DNA from: Chromatium weissei
GTDB lineage: Bacteria; Pseudomonadota; Gammaproteobacteria; Chromatiales; Chromatiaceae
Direction: 5' to 3'
NCBI RefSeq assembly: GCF_016583765.1
Contig: NZ_NRRR01000001.1
Location: forward strand, 248,001-312,000
Length of the DNA: 64,000 nucleotides
Shown: in pieces, positions 1-9,677 of the stretch
Numbering within the stretch: the stretch's first letter is position 1
Layout: the number at the start of each line of letters is the position of its first letter
Notes under the pieces: generated by a model
What the model was told of the DNA's origin: nothing
Database searches by the model: none
Seen by the model: the letters and a program-made list of their open reading frames with translations, nothing else
Position numbers and translations under genes: made by a program

Positions 1-387
<387 letters not shown>

Positions 388-473
388 GAAGTAAATTGCT
401 GAAAACCACCAAACAAACATAATCTATTCACCATTAACTTTCGACTATTCTTAATTACGACGGAGAACCGAAT

Positions 474-896
474 ATGATGCGACCTAAACTGGATGAAATT
501 GATCACTTGCTATCAACGCTTTTTCTATACATTGAAAAGGTCGTTTTAGTGGTTGTTGGCGGGCTGGCGCTCATTGGTATTGGCGAATTGGTTTGGATTA
601 TTTTTCAACATCGAGAAGTCAGTCTTCAAGACCTATTGATGATGTTCATTTATATTGAAATCATGGCAATGGCAAACATTTATTTTCTACGTCGTGCCGT
701 ACCCTTTACCTATCCAATGTTCATTGCCGTCACTGCCTTATCGCGCTTAATTGTACTGCAAGGTAAAAACATCGCACCAGAGAATCTACTGTATGAAAGC
801 GGCGCAATTTTATTGGTTTGTATTGCGATTTTAGTGGTGCGATTTAGCCAGCGTCACTGTTTAGGTGAAGAAAACGAAGACGACGCACAAAAATAA
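474..896 (+). CDS. psiE: PsiE family inner-membrane protein
   Basis: A 140-residue membrane protein of the PsiE (phosphate-starvation-inducible E) family. Its biochemical role is unknown even in E. coli, where it is induced by phosphate limitation. Four hydrophobic segments are visible, near residues 23-44, 55-72, 78-95 and 111-125, followed by a charged cytoplasmic tail rich in E, D and K. The start at 474 is supported by GGAGAA seven bases upstream; a second ATG follows directly. The gene stands alone, divergent from parC. A link to phosphate starvation is family knowledge and nothing in the upstream sequence proves it here. Confidence 0.8.
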   Translation: MMRPKLDEIDHLLSTLFLYIEKVVLVVVGGLALIGIGELVWIIFQHREVSLQDLLMMFIYIEIMAMANIYFLRRAVPFTYPMFIAVTALSRLIVLQGKNIAPENLLYESGAILLVCIAILVVRFSQRHCLGEENEDDAQK

Positions 897-1040
897 GAAC
901 GGCGACGATATTAACCAGTGTTCATTACACTGGTTTTCATCTCTAAAAAGCACAACTAAAAATAAAGCACCATCTATCTTACTGCTGAATACCCATGCCA
1001 TGATAGAGTCATTTCATTTTTCATTGCTGCGTTATTGTTT

Positions 1041-3014
1041 ATGCCGAATTCGCCTCATTCAAATCAACCTGACCCAACACAAAAGATTTCAACTGTTCTC
1101 GAAGAACGTGGAATCGCAACGCCGAGTTTGCCCGCGCAAGATACCAGTAAACAAATTACCGATTTATTAGAAGAACGTGGAATTATTACGCGTGAACAAT
1201 TAACACAAGCGCGCCGCGTACACAGCAAACTGAGAGATGATTATTCACTCACCAAAGTATTGCAGGAATTGGGTTATCTTGATGCCAAACAATTACGCAA
1301 TGCTTTACGCGAACAACGTCAAGTCGTCCCGCTAGGCAACCTATTAGTTGAATTAGGTTATCTTAAATCGCAGGAATTAAAATCTGCATTACAAGCACAA
1401 CAATACCCTGAATTTCAAGGTAAAAAGCTGGGTGAAATTCTACTTGAAAAACGCCTTATTCAAGAGCATCAACTCATTGAAGTACTCGGCGATCAACTCG
1501 GTTATCTCAACGAGCAGCCAAATTTTACCGATATAGATCACGATCTTTTATTTCAAGTCACACCGGATTGGTGTAATCGCTTTCAAGCAATACCAATTCG
1601 TCGTAGCAGCGATGGCGTTGTCGTGGCTTTTCGTAATCCATTGGATGGAGTCTCACGACAGGCTGCAGAAAGCGTTTATGGTAAAGTGATTGCAGCAATT
1701 AGCACTCGCAGAGCAATTGAAGAAAGCATTAGTAGCTATCAAAGCAGTCGTCAACACAGTCGCTCGCGTCCAGTTGAATTGAATGAAGCTGATGTCATTA
1801 GCGTTGTTGATAGTTTAGTCATTGATGCTTTGGAATTGGGTGCGAGCGATATTCATATTGAACCAATGCGTCAACAGCTTCGCGTCAGAATGCGACGTGA
1901 CGGCATTTTAATTCTACATAAAGAATTAGATCGAGCGATGTCACCAATTATTAGCAGTCGGCTGAAAATTCTGTGTCAAGCCGATATTGCTGAAAAGCGT
2001 CGCCATCAAGGTGGTGGTTTTCGCTTTGATGATCCGCGTAGCGGGCGACGCAGCGATGTTCGTGCATCATTTTTTGCCACCATATTCGGTGAAAAAATTG
2101 TTTTACGATTACTCAGTCGTAAAGCTGAATTGCTTGATATTCACGAAGTTGGAATGGCAAAACGAATGCTAGAGCGGTTTATTGGAGATGCGCTTGATTT
2201 GCCCAGTGGTGTGATTTTAATTACTGGCCCAACCGGTTCCGGTAAAACCACTAGCTTATATGGTTGCATTAACTATCTTAATGATAGTGAACGCTGTATT
2301 ATTACCGCTGAAGACCCAGTTGAATACGTCATTGACGGAATTGCGCAATGCAATCTTAATCCCAAAATTAATCTCACATTTGAAGAAACATTGCGCCACA
2401 TGGTACGCCAAGACCCGGATGTCATTGTATTGGGAGAAATCCGCGATCAATTTTCAGCGGAATCAGCAATTCAAGCTGCATTGACTGGGCATAAGGTATT
2501 AACCACCTTTCATACCGAGGATAGTGTTGGTGGATTATTACGTTTGATGAATATGCAAATTGAAACTTTTTTAATTGCTTCAACTGTGGTATCTGTATTA
2601 GCACAACGATTGCTACGCCATGTATGCGAGAATTGTGCAGAATCCTATCGTCCCAATGCACAAGAATTGCATCGTTTAGGCGTACATCAAGCAGATTTAA
2701 TTGGCGCAAATTTTCGTAAAGGGCGCGGTTGTAGTGAATGCCAATACACAGGTTATGCTGGACGAGTGAGCGTATTTGAAATGCTCATTCTCAATGAAAC
2801 GGTAAAGGATGCAGTCATTAGCAAACGCTCCTCATCGGAAATTCGTCGTGCAAGTATTGAAAGCGCAGGATTGGTGACATTATTAGAAGATGGGTTAGCG
2901 AAAGCGGCAATTGGTGCGACAACAATTCAAGAAGTATTACGCAATTTGCCACGCTTGGGTCGACCGCGACCATTTAAGGAAATTCTACGCCTTATTGGCG
3001 ATATTCCGCCATGA
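1041..3014 (+). CDS. GspE/MshE-type secretion ATPase with MshEN domains
   Basis: A hexameric traffic ATPase of the type II secretion/type IV pilus family, about 657 residues. Two MshEN-like repeats occupy about residues 95-160; the first reads PLGNLLVELGYL and a second LGEILLEKRLI. In MshE such repeats bind cyclic di-GMP. The ATPase core follows, with Walker A GPTGSGKTT near 396-404, the Asp-box/Walker B segment VIVLGEIRD and a four-cysteine zinc motif (CENC and CSEC) near the C terminus. I chose the ATG at 1041; a TTG two codons earlier is also possible, and no strong ribosome site is visible. The next gene is an HDOD protein. Which pilus or secreton it powers cannot be told because no other gsp/pil genes are in the window. 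Confidence 0.85.
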   Translation: MPNSPHSNQPDPTQKISTVLEERGIATPSLPAQDTSKQITDLLEERGIITREQLTQARRVHSKLRDDYSLTKVLQELGYLDAKQLRNALREQRQVVPLGNLLVELGYLKSQELKSALQAQQYPEFQGKKLGEILLEKRLIQEHQLIEVLGDQLGYLNEQPNFTDIDHDLLFQVTPDWCNRFQAIPIRRSSDGVVVAFRNPLDGVSRQAAESVYGKVIAAISTRRAIEESISSYQSSRQHSRSRPVELNEADVISVVDSLVIDALELGASDIHIEPMRQQLRVRMRRDGILILHKELDRAMSPIISSRLKILCQADIAEKRRHQGGGFRFDDPRSGRRSDVRASFFATIFGEKIVLRLLSRKAELLDIHEVGMAKRMLERFIGDALDLPSGVILITGPTGSGKTTSLYGCINYLNDSERCIITAEDPVEYVIDGIAQCNLNPKINLTFEETLRHMVRQDPDVIVLGEIRDQFSAESAIQAALTGHKVLTTFHTEDSVGGLLRLMNMQIETFLIASTVVSVLAQRLLRHVCENCAESYRPNAQELHRLGVHQADLIGANFRKGRGCSECQYTGYAGRVSVFEMLILNETVKDAVISKRSSSEIRRASIESAGLVTLLEDGLAKAAIGATTIQEVLRNLPRLGRPRPFKEILRLIGDIPP

Positions 3015-3066
3015 TAAAACCATTCGCGCATTTATCGTAATTTCATTTATTAAACTAAGGAAGCCC

Positions 3067-3930
3067 GTGAGCAATAGTAAATCGCTGAAAGCACTCATTG
3101 ATGAACGCTTTGAATCTGACAGTTTGCAACTGCCAGTATTTAATCGTATAGCACTGGAATTGCAAAAACTCAAACAATCTGGCAATGCGAGTATTCGCCA
3201 AATTTCTGATTTAATTATGAAGGATCAATCCTTAGCCAGCCGAGTGCTGCGTTTGGCAAATTCATCTTTTTATGGCGGATTGAAACAGGTTGAAACAATT
3301 AGTGCTGCGGTGACGCGATTGGGAATGAATCGTGTAGCAAATTTGGCGATGGTGGCATCGCAATTAATGGCACATGATATTCAAACTAAGGCCGTGATTC
3401 ATTACATGCCGGAATTGTGGTGTCATTCGTTTGTTTGTGCAACTGGTGGACGCTGGCTGGCGCAGCAAACGGGATATGATGCGTTAGCAGAAGAAGTATT
3501 TTTAGCTGGATTATTACACGATATTGGCGAGCTATTTTTACTCAAAGTGTTAGATTTACTTGCGCGTGATCCTGATCATCCAATACCGATAACCAAGGCA
3601 TTAGTTGGTGAGGTATTAGAAGCAATGCACAACGATATTGGTAGTCGGTTATTAGCAAAATGGGAATTACCTGAAGTGTATTCGCGGGTTGCGCGTGATC
3701 ATCATCTCGATGGTTTTAATGAGAATGATGTGGTGTTAGTCATTACGCGTTTATCAGATGTTGTGTGTCGTAAACTCGGCATCGGTTGTGAAGCAGATTC
3801 CGATATTGTATTAGCAGCAACCCCAGAAGCAGTGGCACTGGGGTTGCGTGAAATTAAGTTGGCACAATTAGAAGTCTTATTAGAAGACGTGGTTGCTGAA
3901 GCGAATGCGCTTATTCTCGCGCCAAGGTAG
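3067..3930 (+). CDS. HDOD domain signalling protein
   Basis: About 287 residues, filled by an HDOD domain, a degenerate relative of HD phosphohydrolases found in bacterial signalling proteins. Typical features are the DLIMKDQSLASRVLRLANSSFY segment near residues 45-65 and the later FLAGLLHDIGELFL and MHNDIGSRLLAKWELP segments. GTG at 3067 is preferred because AGGAAG lies just upstream; the open frame extends further 5' but only by overlapping the ATPase gene. It follows the MshEN ATPase by 52 bases in the same direction, so co-transcription and a role in regulating that machine are plausible inferences. No output domain is attached. Confidence 0.8.
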   Translation: MSNSKSLKALIDERFESDSLQLPVFNRIALELQKLKQSGNASIRQISDLIMKDQSLASRVLRLANSSFYGGLKQVETISAAVTRLGMNRVANLAMVASQLMAHDIQTKAVIHYMPELWCHSFVCATGGRWLAQQTGYDALAEEVFLAGLLHDIGELFLLKVLDLLARDPDHPIPITKALVGEVLEAMHNDIGSRLLAKWELPEVYSRVARDHHLDGFNENDVVLVITRLSDVVCRKLGIGCEADSDIVLAATPEAVALGLREIKLAQLEVLLEDVVAEANALILAPR

Positions 3931-3937
3931 AATGTCG

Positions 3938-4366
3938 CTATTCAGATGGTTGAAGTATTTGCGCCTGCGCTTTCATTTTATTGACAATCGCATACACACC
4001 AACATGCCGATTAGGACTCAGGTTTTCTTCAAGTCGCAGTTCTTTGAATAGATGATCAACATCGAGTGCGATAATTTCTGCTGGTGTTTTTCCAGAAAAC
4101 AATCCAATCAATAGCGCAACCACACCTTTAATAATTGCAGTGTCGCAATCGCCGCTATAATGAAGATGCTGCGCATGTGTCGCATCGAATTGTGCAAAGA
4201 CATGCACTAAACTCATACACTCAATCACTTGATTCGCTGCCGTTTTATATGCGGCTGGCATTTCTGGCAATGCTTCACCAAGTTCGATGAGATATTGATA
4301 GCGTTGATTCCAGTCACCCAATAGATCGAAGTTATCAATGATTTCGTGAATATCGGCATGATACAT
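3938..4366 (-). CDS. sufE: SufE family sulfur acceptor
   Basis: A 142-residue SufE-like protein. SufE accepts persulfide sulfur from the cysteine desulfurase SufS (or CsdA) and passes it on for Fe-S cluster assembly. The acceptor cysteine is expected near residue 51 of E. coli SufE, and a cysteine is present here at residue 50 in QVIECMS. The segments LHYSGDCDTAIIKGVVALL and LGLEENLSPNR-like (LRLEENLSPNRHVG) are typical. It lies immediately downstream of, and in the same direction as, an A-type carrier gene, with 27 bases between them, so the two probably form a small operon. No sufBCDS is nearby. Whether its partner is SufS or CsdA is undetermined. Confidence 0.85.
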   Translation of the reverse strand: MYHADIHEIIDNFDLLGDWNQRYQYLIELGEALPEMPAAYKTAANQVIECMSLVHVFAQFDATHAQHLHYSGDCDTAIIKGVVALLIGLFSGKTPAEIIALDVDHLFKELRLEENLSPNRHVGVYAIVNKMKAQAQILQPSE

Positions 4367-4393
4367 CTGAGGTGCTCGTAAAAAGTTGGGTGA

Positions 4394-4720
4394 CTAAATG
4401 CTAAAGGATTCACCACAACCACAGCGTTCTTTTGCTTGTGGATTGCGGAATTCAAAGCCTTGATTCAATAGATTGGAACGCACAAAATCAATTTCTACTC
4501 CATCAAGATAGGTCAGTTGATCGTTGTCAATCACGATTTGAATACCATGACTTTCAAAAACGCGATCATTATCGGTAATCTGTTCGGCATAATCGACAAC
4601 ATAGGCAAAGCCATTGCAGCCACTTTTTTTGGTGCCAAGGCGTAAGCCAATGCTATTCCCGTGTCGCGCCAGCATTGCAGTAATATGGGTTGCAGCTGCA
4701 TCTGTTAATGTCACTGACAT
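4394..4720 (-). CDS. A-type Fe-S carrier (IscA/SufA family)
   Basis: A 108-residue A-type carrier protein that receives and delivers iron-sulfur clusters. All three canonical cysteines are present: Cys35 in KSGCNGF and Cys100/Cys102 in the C-terminal CGCGESF. The start at 4720 has AGGAG nine bases upstream. It precedes sufE on the same strand, which favours a SufA-like role, but sequence alone does not separate SufA from IscA. This is the first of three A-type carriers in the window, the others being at 14570 and 16145 (ErpA). Confidence 0.88.
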   Translation of the reverse strand: MSVTLTDAAATHITAMLARHGNSIGLRLGTKKSGCNGFAYVVDYAEQITDNDRVFESHGIQIVIDNDQLTYLDGVEIDFVRSNLLNQGFEFRNPQAKERCGCGESFSI

Positions 4721-4775
4721 TTGTGAAACTCCTCTGATTAAAAAAGCACGTTGATTTGGTGCGTAACGATGATTT

Positions 4776-4964
4776 TCATTCCGGTTTTAATTCATTGCCG
4801 AGCGCATTTGTGAATACGGATTTAATACGCTGTTCTCGCAGTGCGTGTTTGGCGGCGTGAGATGAAATCAGTGATTGAAGATGTTGTTTGGTGACATTCG
4901 CATCAAGTCCTACAGGTTTAGAATGTTTGCAGTTGAAAACACAACTCGTTGATTTAATTGTCAG
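4776..4964 (-). pseudogene. Possible coding remnant without a start codon
   Basis: On the minus strand a 62-codon open frame ends at a TGA at 4776-4778 and contains no ATG, GTG or TTG start. The peptide, beginning around STSCVFNCKHSKPVGLD and ending LGNELKPE, has protein-like composition including a CxxxC pair, but I do not recognise it. Its 5' side runs into the AACTGACAACTG-type repeat at about 4960-5015, so a gene truncated by that repeat is one reading. Chance open frame is the alternative. Confidence 0.25.
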
Positions 4965-4988
4965 TTATCGCTGAACACTGCGCTTTCT

Positions 4989-5015
4989 ACTGAAAACTGA
5001 CAACTTTTTTCAACT
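4989..5015. repeat. Copy of the AACTGACAACTG intergenic repeat
   Basis: The stretch contains ACTGAAAACTGACAACT followed by TTTTTTCAACT, and a related GCAGTTGAAAAC lies on the other side at about 4929. The same words recur at 22138, 47511, 48868 and 58117, all between genes. Here it sits in the 438-base gap between the A-type carrier and the TPR gene, which otherwise holds only the doubtful coding remnant. Confidence 0.5.
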
Positions 5016-5158
5016 TTATGTGGTCGTTGTATCCTGTTGCAGCGGTGATTGTTATGTGAACGCCTTGATTGCTGCGTTGCTACAAATGTTTTAACAATTT
5101 GAATTATCGAATAAAAGAATCCATTTCTGAATATCTCTGGTTTTGCGGATTTATACCC

Positions 5159-6922
5159 ATGTCATTGTTGACCTTATCTTTCTCTTGTGTTGTGGCCACT
5201 GCGACGTTTTGCGCCGCGCCCGCAGTATTGGCGCGTACTGATTCAGCAGCGCCCGCTGCCACAGTTTCGGCAGTCACAACATCGACAAAATCTGCAGGGC
5301 TAAATGCCGAGCAGGTTTATGCGATTTTACTCGGTGAAATCGCAGGACGGCGCGGCGATATGCACACGGCTTTTACGCAGTATTTCAAAGCCGCGCAATT
5401 GACCCAAGCGCCTAAAATGGCGGAATTGGCAGCACGAGTTGCCATTCGTAGTGAGGATTATGACGCGGCGGATCAAGCGGTACGGCTGTGGTTAACGTTG
5501 GAACCAAATGCGCCGATGGCACAACAGGTTGCAGCGTATTTGCGTATTCACGCAGAAGATCAAGAAGGCGCATTAATTCATCTCAACCGTTTAATTGAAT
5601 TGAGCGCCGGTGTGAATGAAGTTGTTTATGACGATGCGGCAGCACTCATCGCTCGTGCACCTAAACCAGAATTGCAATTGCGGTTAATGCAGGCATTGGT
5701 GGCGCGCTTTCCAGAAAGCGCCGAAGCGCAGCAGGCATTTGCTGGGCTGGCAGCAGGAATTTCACAATTTGCAATTGCGACTCAAGCAGCGCGGCGCGCA
5801 TTAGAATTGCGTCCAGAGTGGAATAAACCGCGATTATTTTTAGTGCGACTGCTATTGACGCAGGATAAACGTGCTGAGGCGCGGCAATTATTGGAAAGTT
5901 TTATTGCCAGCACTCCAAATGATCAGGCGCTGCAAATGCTTTATGGACAGTTTTTAATTGAAGAAAAGGAATTTACTGCGGCACGAATAGTGTTTGATCA
6001 ATTATTAAAAAGTCAACCCAAAGCACCAGAAGCGTTATTTGCTGCGGGAATTTTATCGCTGCAATTGAATGAGTTTGAGCGTGCAAAACAGTATTTCACG
6101 CAGCTTTATGAAACTGGTGAACGTCAGAATGATGCTGCGTTTTATTTAGGGCAAATTGCAGAACAGGCAAATGATGTTTCAGCGGCGCTCAATTGGTATG
6201 AAACGGTAGAAGAAAATCATGCTTCTGAAGCGCAAATGCGTATTGCGGTATTGCGCGCAGCGGCGGGTGAAGTTGCGGCGGCGCGAGAAATGTTGCAGCA
6301 CTTGCGCACCGAGTCGCCGGATGATGCGGTGATGTCCACGTTGGTTGAGGCGGAGATTCTCGAAGATGCTGGGCAGCCAGAAGTGGCGCTGGAAGTGCTG
6401 AATGTGGCGTTGACCGAGCAGCCGGATAATACGGAGTTGCTGTATGCACGGGGATTACTCGCCATCAATTTGGGACAATTGCAGCGTGGCGAGCAGGATT
6501 TGCAGCAGCTCATCGCGGCGGATGCTGAAAACGCGAATGCGTTGAATGCGTTGGGTTATACGCTTGCTGACCGCACTGACCGTTACACCGAGGCGCTGGG
6601 TTACATCGAAAGAGCGCATCAACTTAAACCAGACGAGCCAGCGATTCTCGACAGCCTCGGCTGGGTGCATTACCGGCTGGGACATTTGGAGACGGCACGA
6701 AATTATTTGCGGCAGGCGTTGGCGGCATTTAACGATGGTGAAATTGCTGCGCATCTCGGCGAGGTGTTGTGGGCAATGGGACAGCAGACTGAGGCGTGGA
6801 CGGTATGGAATGCGTCATTGGTTGCGCATCCTGATGACGTGAATTTGCAAAAAGTGATTGAACGTCATCGGGTGCTGAAAACGGAAGTGAATTCAAATAA
6901 TGCTTCGGGTGCAGTGAAATGA
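5159..6922 (+). CDS. TPR-repeat protein with signal peptide
   Basis: About 587 residues with an N-terminal export signal (hydrophobic stretch to about residue 23, ending in an AVLA-type cleavage site). The remainder is tandem tetratricopeptide repeats: helical pairs such as AGILSLQLNEFERAKQYFTQ, LGYTLADRTDRYTEALGYI and LGWVHYRLGHLETARNYLRQ. A scaffold role in the periplasm or at the outer membrane is inferred. It corresponds to the TPR gene that precedes lolB-ispE in Pseudomonas; here ispE follows directly with an ATGA overlap and lolB is absent. ATG 5159 is chosen because it begins the signal peptide; the frame is open 90 bases further upstream. Confidence 0.82.
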   Translation: MSLLTLSFSCVVATATFCAAPAVLARTDSAAPAATVSAVTTSTKSAGLNAEQVYAILLGEIAGRRGDMHTAFTQYFKAAQLTQAPKMAELAARVAIRSEDYDAADQAVRLWLTLEPNAPMAQQVAAYLRIHAEDQEGALIHLNRLIELSAGVNEVVYDDAAALIARAPKPELQLRLMQALVARFPESAEAQQAFAGLAAGISQFAIATQAARRALELRPEWNKPRLFLVRLLLTQDKRAEARQLLESFIASTPNDQALQMLYGQFLIEEKEFTAARIVFDQLLKSQPKAPEALFAAGILSLQLNEFERAKQYFTQLYETGERQNDAAFYLGQIAEQANDVSAALNWYETVEENHASEAQMRIAVLRAAAGEVAAAREMLQHLRTESPDDAVMSTLVEAEILEDAGQPEVALEVLNVALTEQPDNTELLYARGLLAINLGQLQRGEQDLQQLIAADAENANALNALGYTLADRTDRYTEALGYIERAHQLKPDEPAILDSLGWVHYRLGHLETARNYLRQALAAFNDGEIAAHLGEVLWAMGQQTEAWTVWNASLVAHPDDVNLQKVIERHRVLKTEVNSNNASGAVK

Positions 6923-7803
6923 CGTTAATGCCGAAGATGGAATCTGTCGACGCGAGCGCGTGGCCAGCGCCAGCCAAACTCAATTTGCTGTTGCGCATTA
7001 TCGGACGGCGTGCGGACGGCTATCACGAATTGCAAACGGTGTTTCAGTTCATCGACCGGTGCGACCGGCTTTGGTTTGATGTTCGCGCTGATGGTTTGGT
7101 GCGACGCGTGAATGAAGTGGCTGGCGTGGCCGAGGCGAATGATTTGACGGTACGAGCGGCGCTGGCGCTGCAACAGGCAACGGGTTGCACACTCGGTGCG
7201 AATATCCGTTGTGAAAAGAATTTGCCGATGGGCGGCGGTCTCGGTGGCGGCAGCTCAGATGCGGCGACAACGCTGGTGGCGCTCAATCAGTTGTGGAATA
7301 CCGCATTGAATGAGGATGAATTGGCAACGCTGGCGCTGCCGTTGGGCGCGGATGTGCCGGTATTTGTGCGCGGGCACGCGGCATGGGCAGAAGGTGTCGG
7401 TGAGAAATTGACACCCGTTGTTCTGCCAGAACCTTGGTTTTTAGTGCTCATTCCACCCTGTCATGTGTCAACCGGAGCAGTTTTTACACATTCGCAATTG
7501 ACACGCAATTCCAATCCCATCAAACTTGCCGACTTTCTACGCGGGGACATCACCAACGATTGTTTGTCGGTGGTGCGACACGAATACCCGCCGGTTGAAA
7601 CGGCATTACACTGGCTTGAACACTGGGGTGGTGGTCGATTAACCGGAACCGGAGCCTGCGTATTTGCTGTGTTTGATGATCGGAAGCTGGCGCTCGATGC
7701 TTATCAACAACTACCTGCCAACTGGCAAGGTTTTGTTGCAAAAGGATTGAATCACTCGCCATTATTGACGAAGCGCAACGGTGAACCGATTCGTGTAAAC
7801 TGA
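6919..7803 (+). CDS. ispE: 4-diphosphocytidyl-2-C-methyl-D-erythritol kinase
   Basis: A 294-residue GHMP-family kinase. It phosphorylates the 2-hydroxyl of CDP-methylerythritol with ATP in the MEP pathway to isoprenoids. The N terminus [23 protein letters not shown] is characteristic of IspE, and the glycine-rich ATP loop [14 protein letters not shown] lies near residues 95-108. The C-terminal GHMP motif [10 protein letters not shown] is also present. The ATG overlaps the TPR gene stop (ATGA), implying translational coupling. tRNA-Gln and prs follow, an arrangement known in Pseudomonas. Confidence 0.95.
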   Translation: MTLMPKMESVDASAWPAPAKLNLLLRIIGRRADGYHELQTVFQFIDRCDRLWFDVRADGLVRRVNEVAGVAEANDLTVRAALALQQATGCTLGANIRCEKNLPMGGGLGGGSSDAATTLVALNQLWNTALNEDELATLALPLGADVPVFVRGHAAWAEGVGEKLTPVVLPEPWFLVLIPPCHVSTGAVFTHSQLTRNSNPIKLADFLRGDITNDCLSVVRHEYPPVETALHWLEHWGGGRLTGTGACVFAVFDDRKLALDAYQQLPANWQGFVAKGLNHSPLLTKRNGEPIRVN

Positions 7804-7823
7804 AAATCAATGGTTGCTTTTAG

Positions 7824-7899
7824 TGGGGTGTAGCCAAGCGGTAAGGCACCGGGTTTTGATCCCGGCATTCCCCAGGTTCGAATCCTGGCACCCCAGCCA
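7824..7899 (+). tRNA. tRNA-Gln (anticodon TTG)
   Basis: A complete cloverleaf with encoded CCA. The acceptor stem pairs TGGGGTG with CACCCCA, the anticodon stem pairs CCGGG with CCCGG around loop TTTTGAT (anticodon TTG), and the T arm CCAGG-TTCGAAT-CCTGG is canonical. It lies between ispE and prs. Confidence 0.97.
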
Positions 7900-7939
7900 A
7901 CTTCCAACTCCCTCGCCACGCGCAGACAAGAATTTGCCC

Positions 7940-8893
7940 ATGCCTGCCAGCCAATTGATGGTCTTCTCTGGAAACGCTAATCCAGAACTCTCGGTCGAAA
8001 TCGCCGGTCATTTAAGCCTTCCACTCGGCAAAGCCGTTGTCGGTCAATTCAGTGACGGCGAGGTGATGACCGAAATTCAGGAAAATGTGCGCGGTCGTGA
8101 CGTATTCGTCGTGCAATCGACCTGTGCGCCGACCAACGACAATTTGATGGAATTGCTGGTGATGATCGACGCGCTGCGTTGGGCATCTGCCAAGCGCATC
8201 ACCGCAGTCATTCCCTATTTTGGTTATGCCCGTCAAGATCGCCGAACACGCTCGGCGCGAGTTCCCATTACTGCTCGACTAGTGGCGAAAATGATTGGCG
8301 AATCCGGTGCGGATCGCGTCTTGACCGTCGATTTACACGCCGATCAGATTCAGGGTTTCTTCGATATTCCGGTCGATAATGTTTACGCCTCACCGATTCT
8401 GCTCGGCGATGCGTGGCGGCAGAAATACGATGATTTGATGGTCGTGTCGCCGGATGTGGGCGGCGTGGTGCGTGCCCGCGCACTGGCGAAGCGTTTGGAT
8501 GACGCAGATTTGGCGATCATCGACAAGCGCCGTCCGCGTGCCAATGAAGCTAAGGTGATGAATATCATTGGCGATGTGCGCGGACGTTCCTGCATTTTGA
8601 TTGATGATTTGGTCGATACCGCCGGAACGCTGTGTCGTGCTGCCGAGGCATTAAAAGAACATGGAGCGCGAATGGTGGCTGCCTATTGCACCCATCCCGT
8701 ATTGTCTGGTCCAGCCGTAGCCAATATCGCAGCATCACAACTGGATGAATTGGTGGTCACCAACACCATTCCGTTGAATGCTGCCGCCAGAGCTTGCGGC
8801 AAAATTCGTCAATTGAGCATCGGCGAATTGCTGGCGGAAACCATGCGGCGCGTGTCTAACGAAGAGTCCGTCAGCTCGTTATTTATTGATTGA
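7940..8893 (+). CDS. prs: Ribose-phosphate pyrophosphokinase
   Basis: PRPP synthetase, 317 residues from the ATG at 7940. It transfers pyrophosphate from ATP to ribose 5-phosphate, making PRPP for purine, pyrimidine, histidine, tryptophan and NAD synthesis. The start region [12 protein letters not shown], the ATP-binding [10 protein letters not shown] segment near residue 105 and the PRPP loop [12 protein letters not shown] near 225 are all present. Family members are about 315 residues, which supports ATG 7940 (or the nearby ATG 7958) over any start inside the tRNA. It is followed by a strong hairpin before rplY. Confidence 0.96.
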   Translation: MPASQLMVFSGNANPELSVEIAGHLSLPLGKAVVGQFSDGEVMTEIQENVRGRDVFVVQSTCAPTNDNLMELLVMIDALRWASAKRITAVIPYFGYARQDRRTRSARVPITARLVAKMIGESGADRVLTVDLHADQIQGFFDIPVDNVYASPILLGDAWRQKYDDLMVVSPDVGGVVRARALAKRLDDADLAIIDKRRPRANEAKVMNIIGDVRGRSCILIDDLVDTAGTLCRAAEALKEHGARMVAAYCTHPVLSGPAVANIAASQLDELVVTNTIPLNAAARACGKIRQLSIGELLAETMRRVSNEESVSSLFID

Positions 8894-8937
8894 TTCCAAC
8901 ATGGCGCGGCACATTGGCTGCCGAATCGCCATGACCA

Positions 8938-8973
8938 CGCCGAAAGTCTGGTCGCGGACTTTTGGCGTTTTTC
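8938..8973 (+). terminator. Intrinsic terminator between prs and rplY
   Basis: An 11-base inverted repeat, CGCCGAAAGTC (8938-8948) and GACTTTTGGCG (8957-8967) with one G-T type pair, is followed by TTTTTCTTTTT. It ends prs or attenuates read-through into rplY, 29 bases downstream. Confidence 0.8.
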
Positions 8974-9001
8974 TTTTTATCAACCACAGTGGAGAACGCC
9001 C

Positions 9002-9604
9002 ATGAGCGTCAGTTTTAACGTTATTGCCCAGCCGCGTGTTGAGTCAGGAAAGGGTGCGAGCCGCCGCCTGCGTCGCACCGGACTGGTGCCAGCCATCGTG
9101 TACGGTGCGCATTTGGAGCCGGAAATGATTTCGGTTTCGCACAACGAATTACTCAAGCATCTGGAACATGAAGCATTTTATTCACACGTTCTCGATCTGA
9201 CGCTTGGCGAAACCGTGTCTAAAGTCGTGTTGAAAGACATGCAGCGTCATCCTGCCAAGCCATTCATTTTGCACGTTGATTTCATGCGCGTGTCGCAAGA
9301 TGAAAAGCTGCGCATGAGTGTGCCGATTCATTTCCTCAACGAGGAAAAGAGCAAGGGTGTCAAGATCGGTGGTCAAGCATCACACAAAATCACGGAAGTT
9401 GAAGTCGTGTGTTTGCCTGCGAATTTGCCGGAATTCATCGCCGTTGATCTTCTCAACATGGAAATTGGCGACATCGTGCATCTGTCTGAATTGGTGTTGC
9501 CGGAAGGCGTCACGCTGGCGCATCAGCCCGATCCTGATGAACCGGTGGTCGTGATTCATGGCGCTCGCGGCGGCAGCGATGATGCCGATGAAGCAGCGGT
9601 TTAA
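9002..9604 (+). CDS. rplY: 50S ribosomal protein L25 (Ctc type)
   Basis: A 200-residue long-form bL25 (TL5/CTC), which binds 5S rRNA at the central protuberance of the large subunit. The N-terminal L25 domain shows RVESGKGASRRLRRTGLVPAIVYG, followed by the beta-rich C-terminal domain with PIHFLNEEKSKGVK and an acidic tail (DDADEAAV). GGAGAA lies upstream of the ATG. It is placed between prs and pth as in Pseudomonas and has its own terminators on both sides, so its level can be set independently. Confidence 0.95.
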   Translation: MSVSFNVIAQPRVESGKGASRRLRRTGLVPAIVYGAHLEPEMISVSHNELLKHLEHEAFYSHVLDLTLGETVSKVVLKDMQRHPAKPFILHVDFMRVSQDEKLRMSVPIHFLNEEKSKGVKIGGQASHKITEVEVVCLPANLPEFIAVDLLNMEIGDIVHLSELVLPEGVTLAHQPDPDEPVVVIHGARGGSDDADEAAV

Positions 9605-9616
9605 TTGACCTGAAAT

Positions 9617-9658
9617 GCTGGCGCGGTAATTCTCATTTTTATCGCGCCAGCGTTTTTT
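9617..9658 (+). terminator. Intrinsic terminator after rplY
   Basis: A perfect nine-base stem, GCTGGCGCG (9617-9625) and CGCGCCAGC (9643-9651), is followed by GTTTTTT. Confidence 0.85.
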
Positions 9659-9677
9659 ATTCAGTGAAATCATCACC

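Noticed and set aside
865-1170. 101-codon open frame between psiE and the MshEN ATPase
   Set aside because: It overlaps both neighbours, has a composition unlike a protein, and the ATPase frame is clearly real over the shared part.
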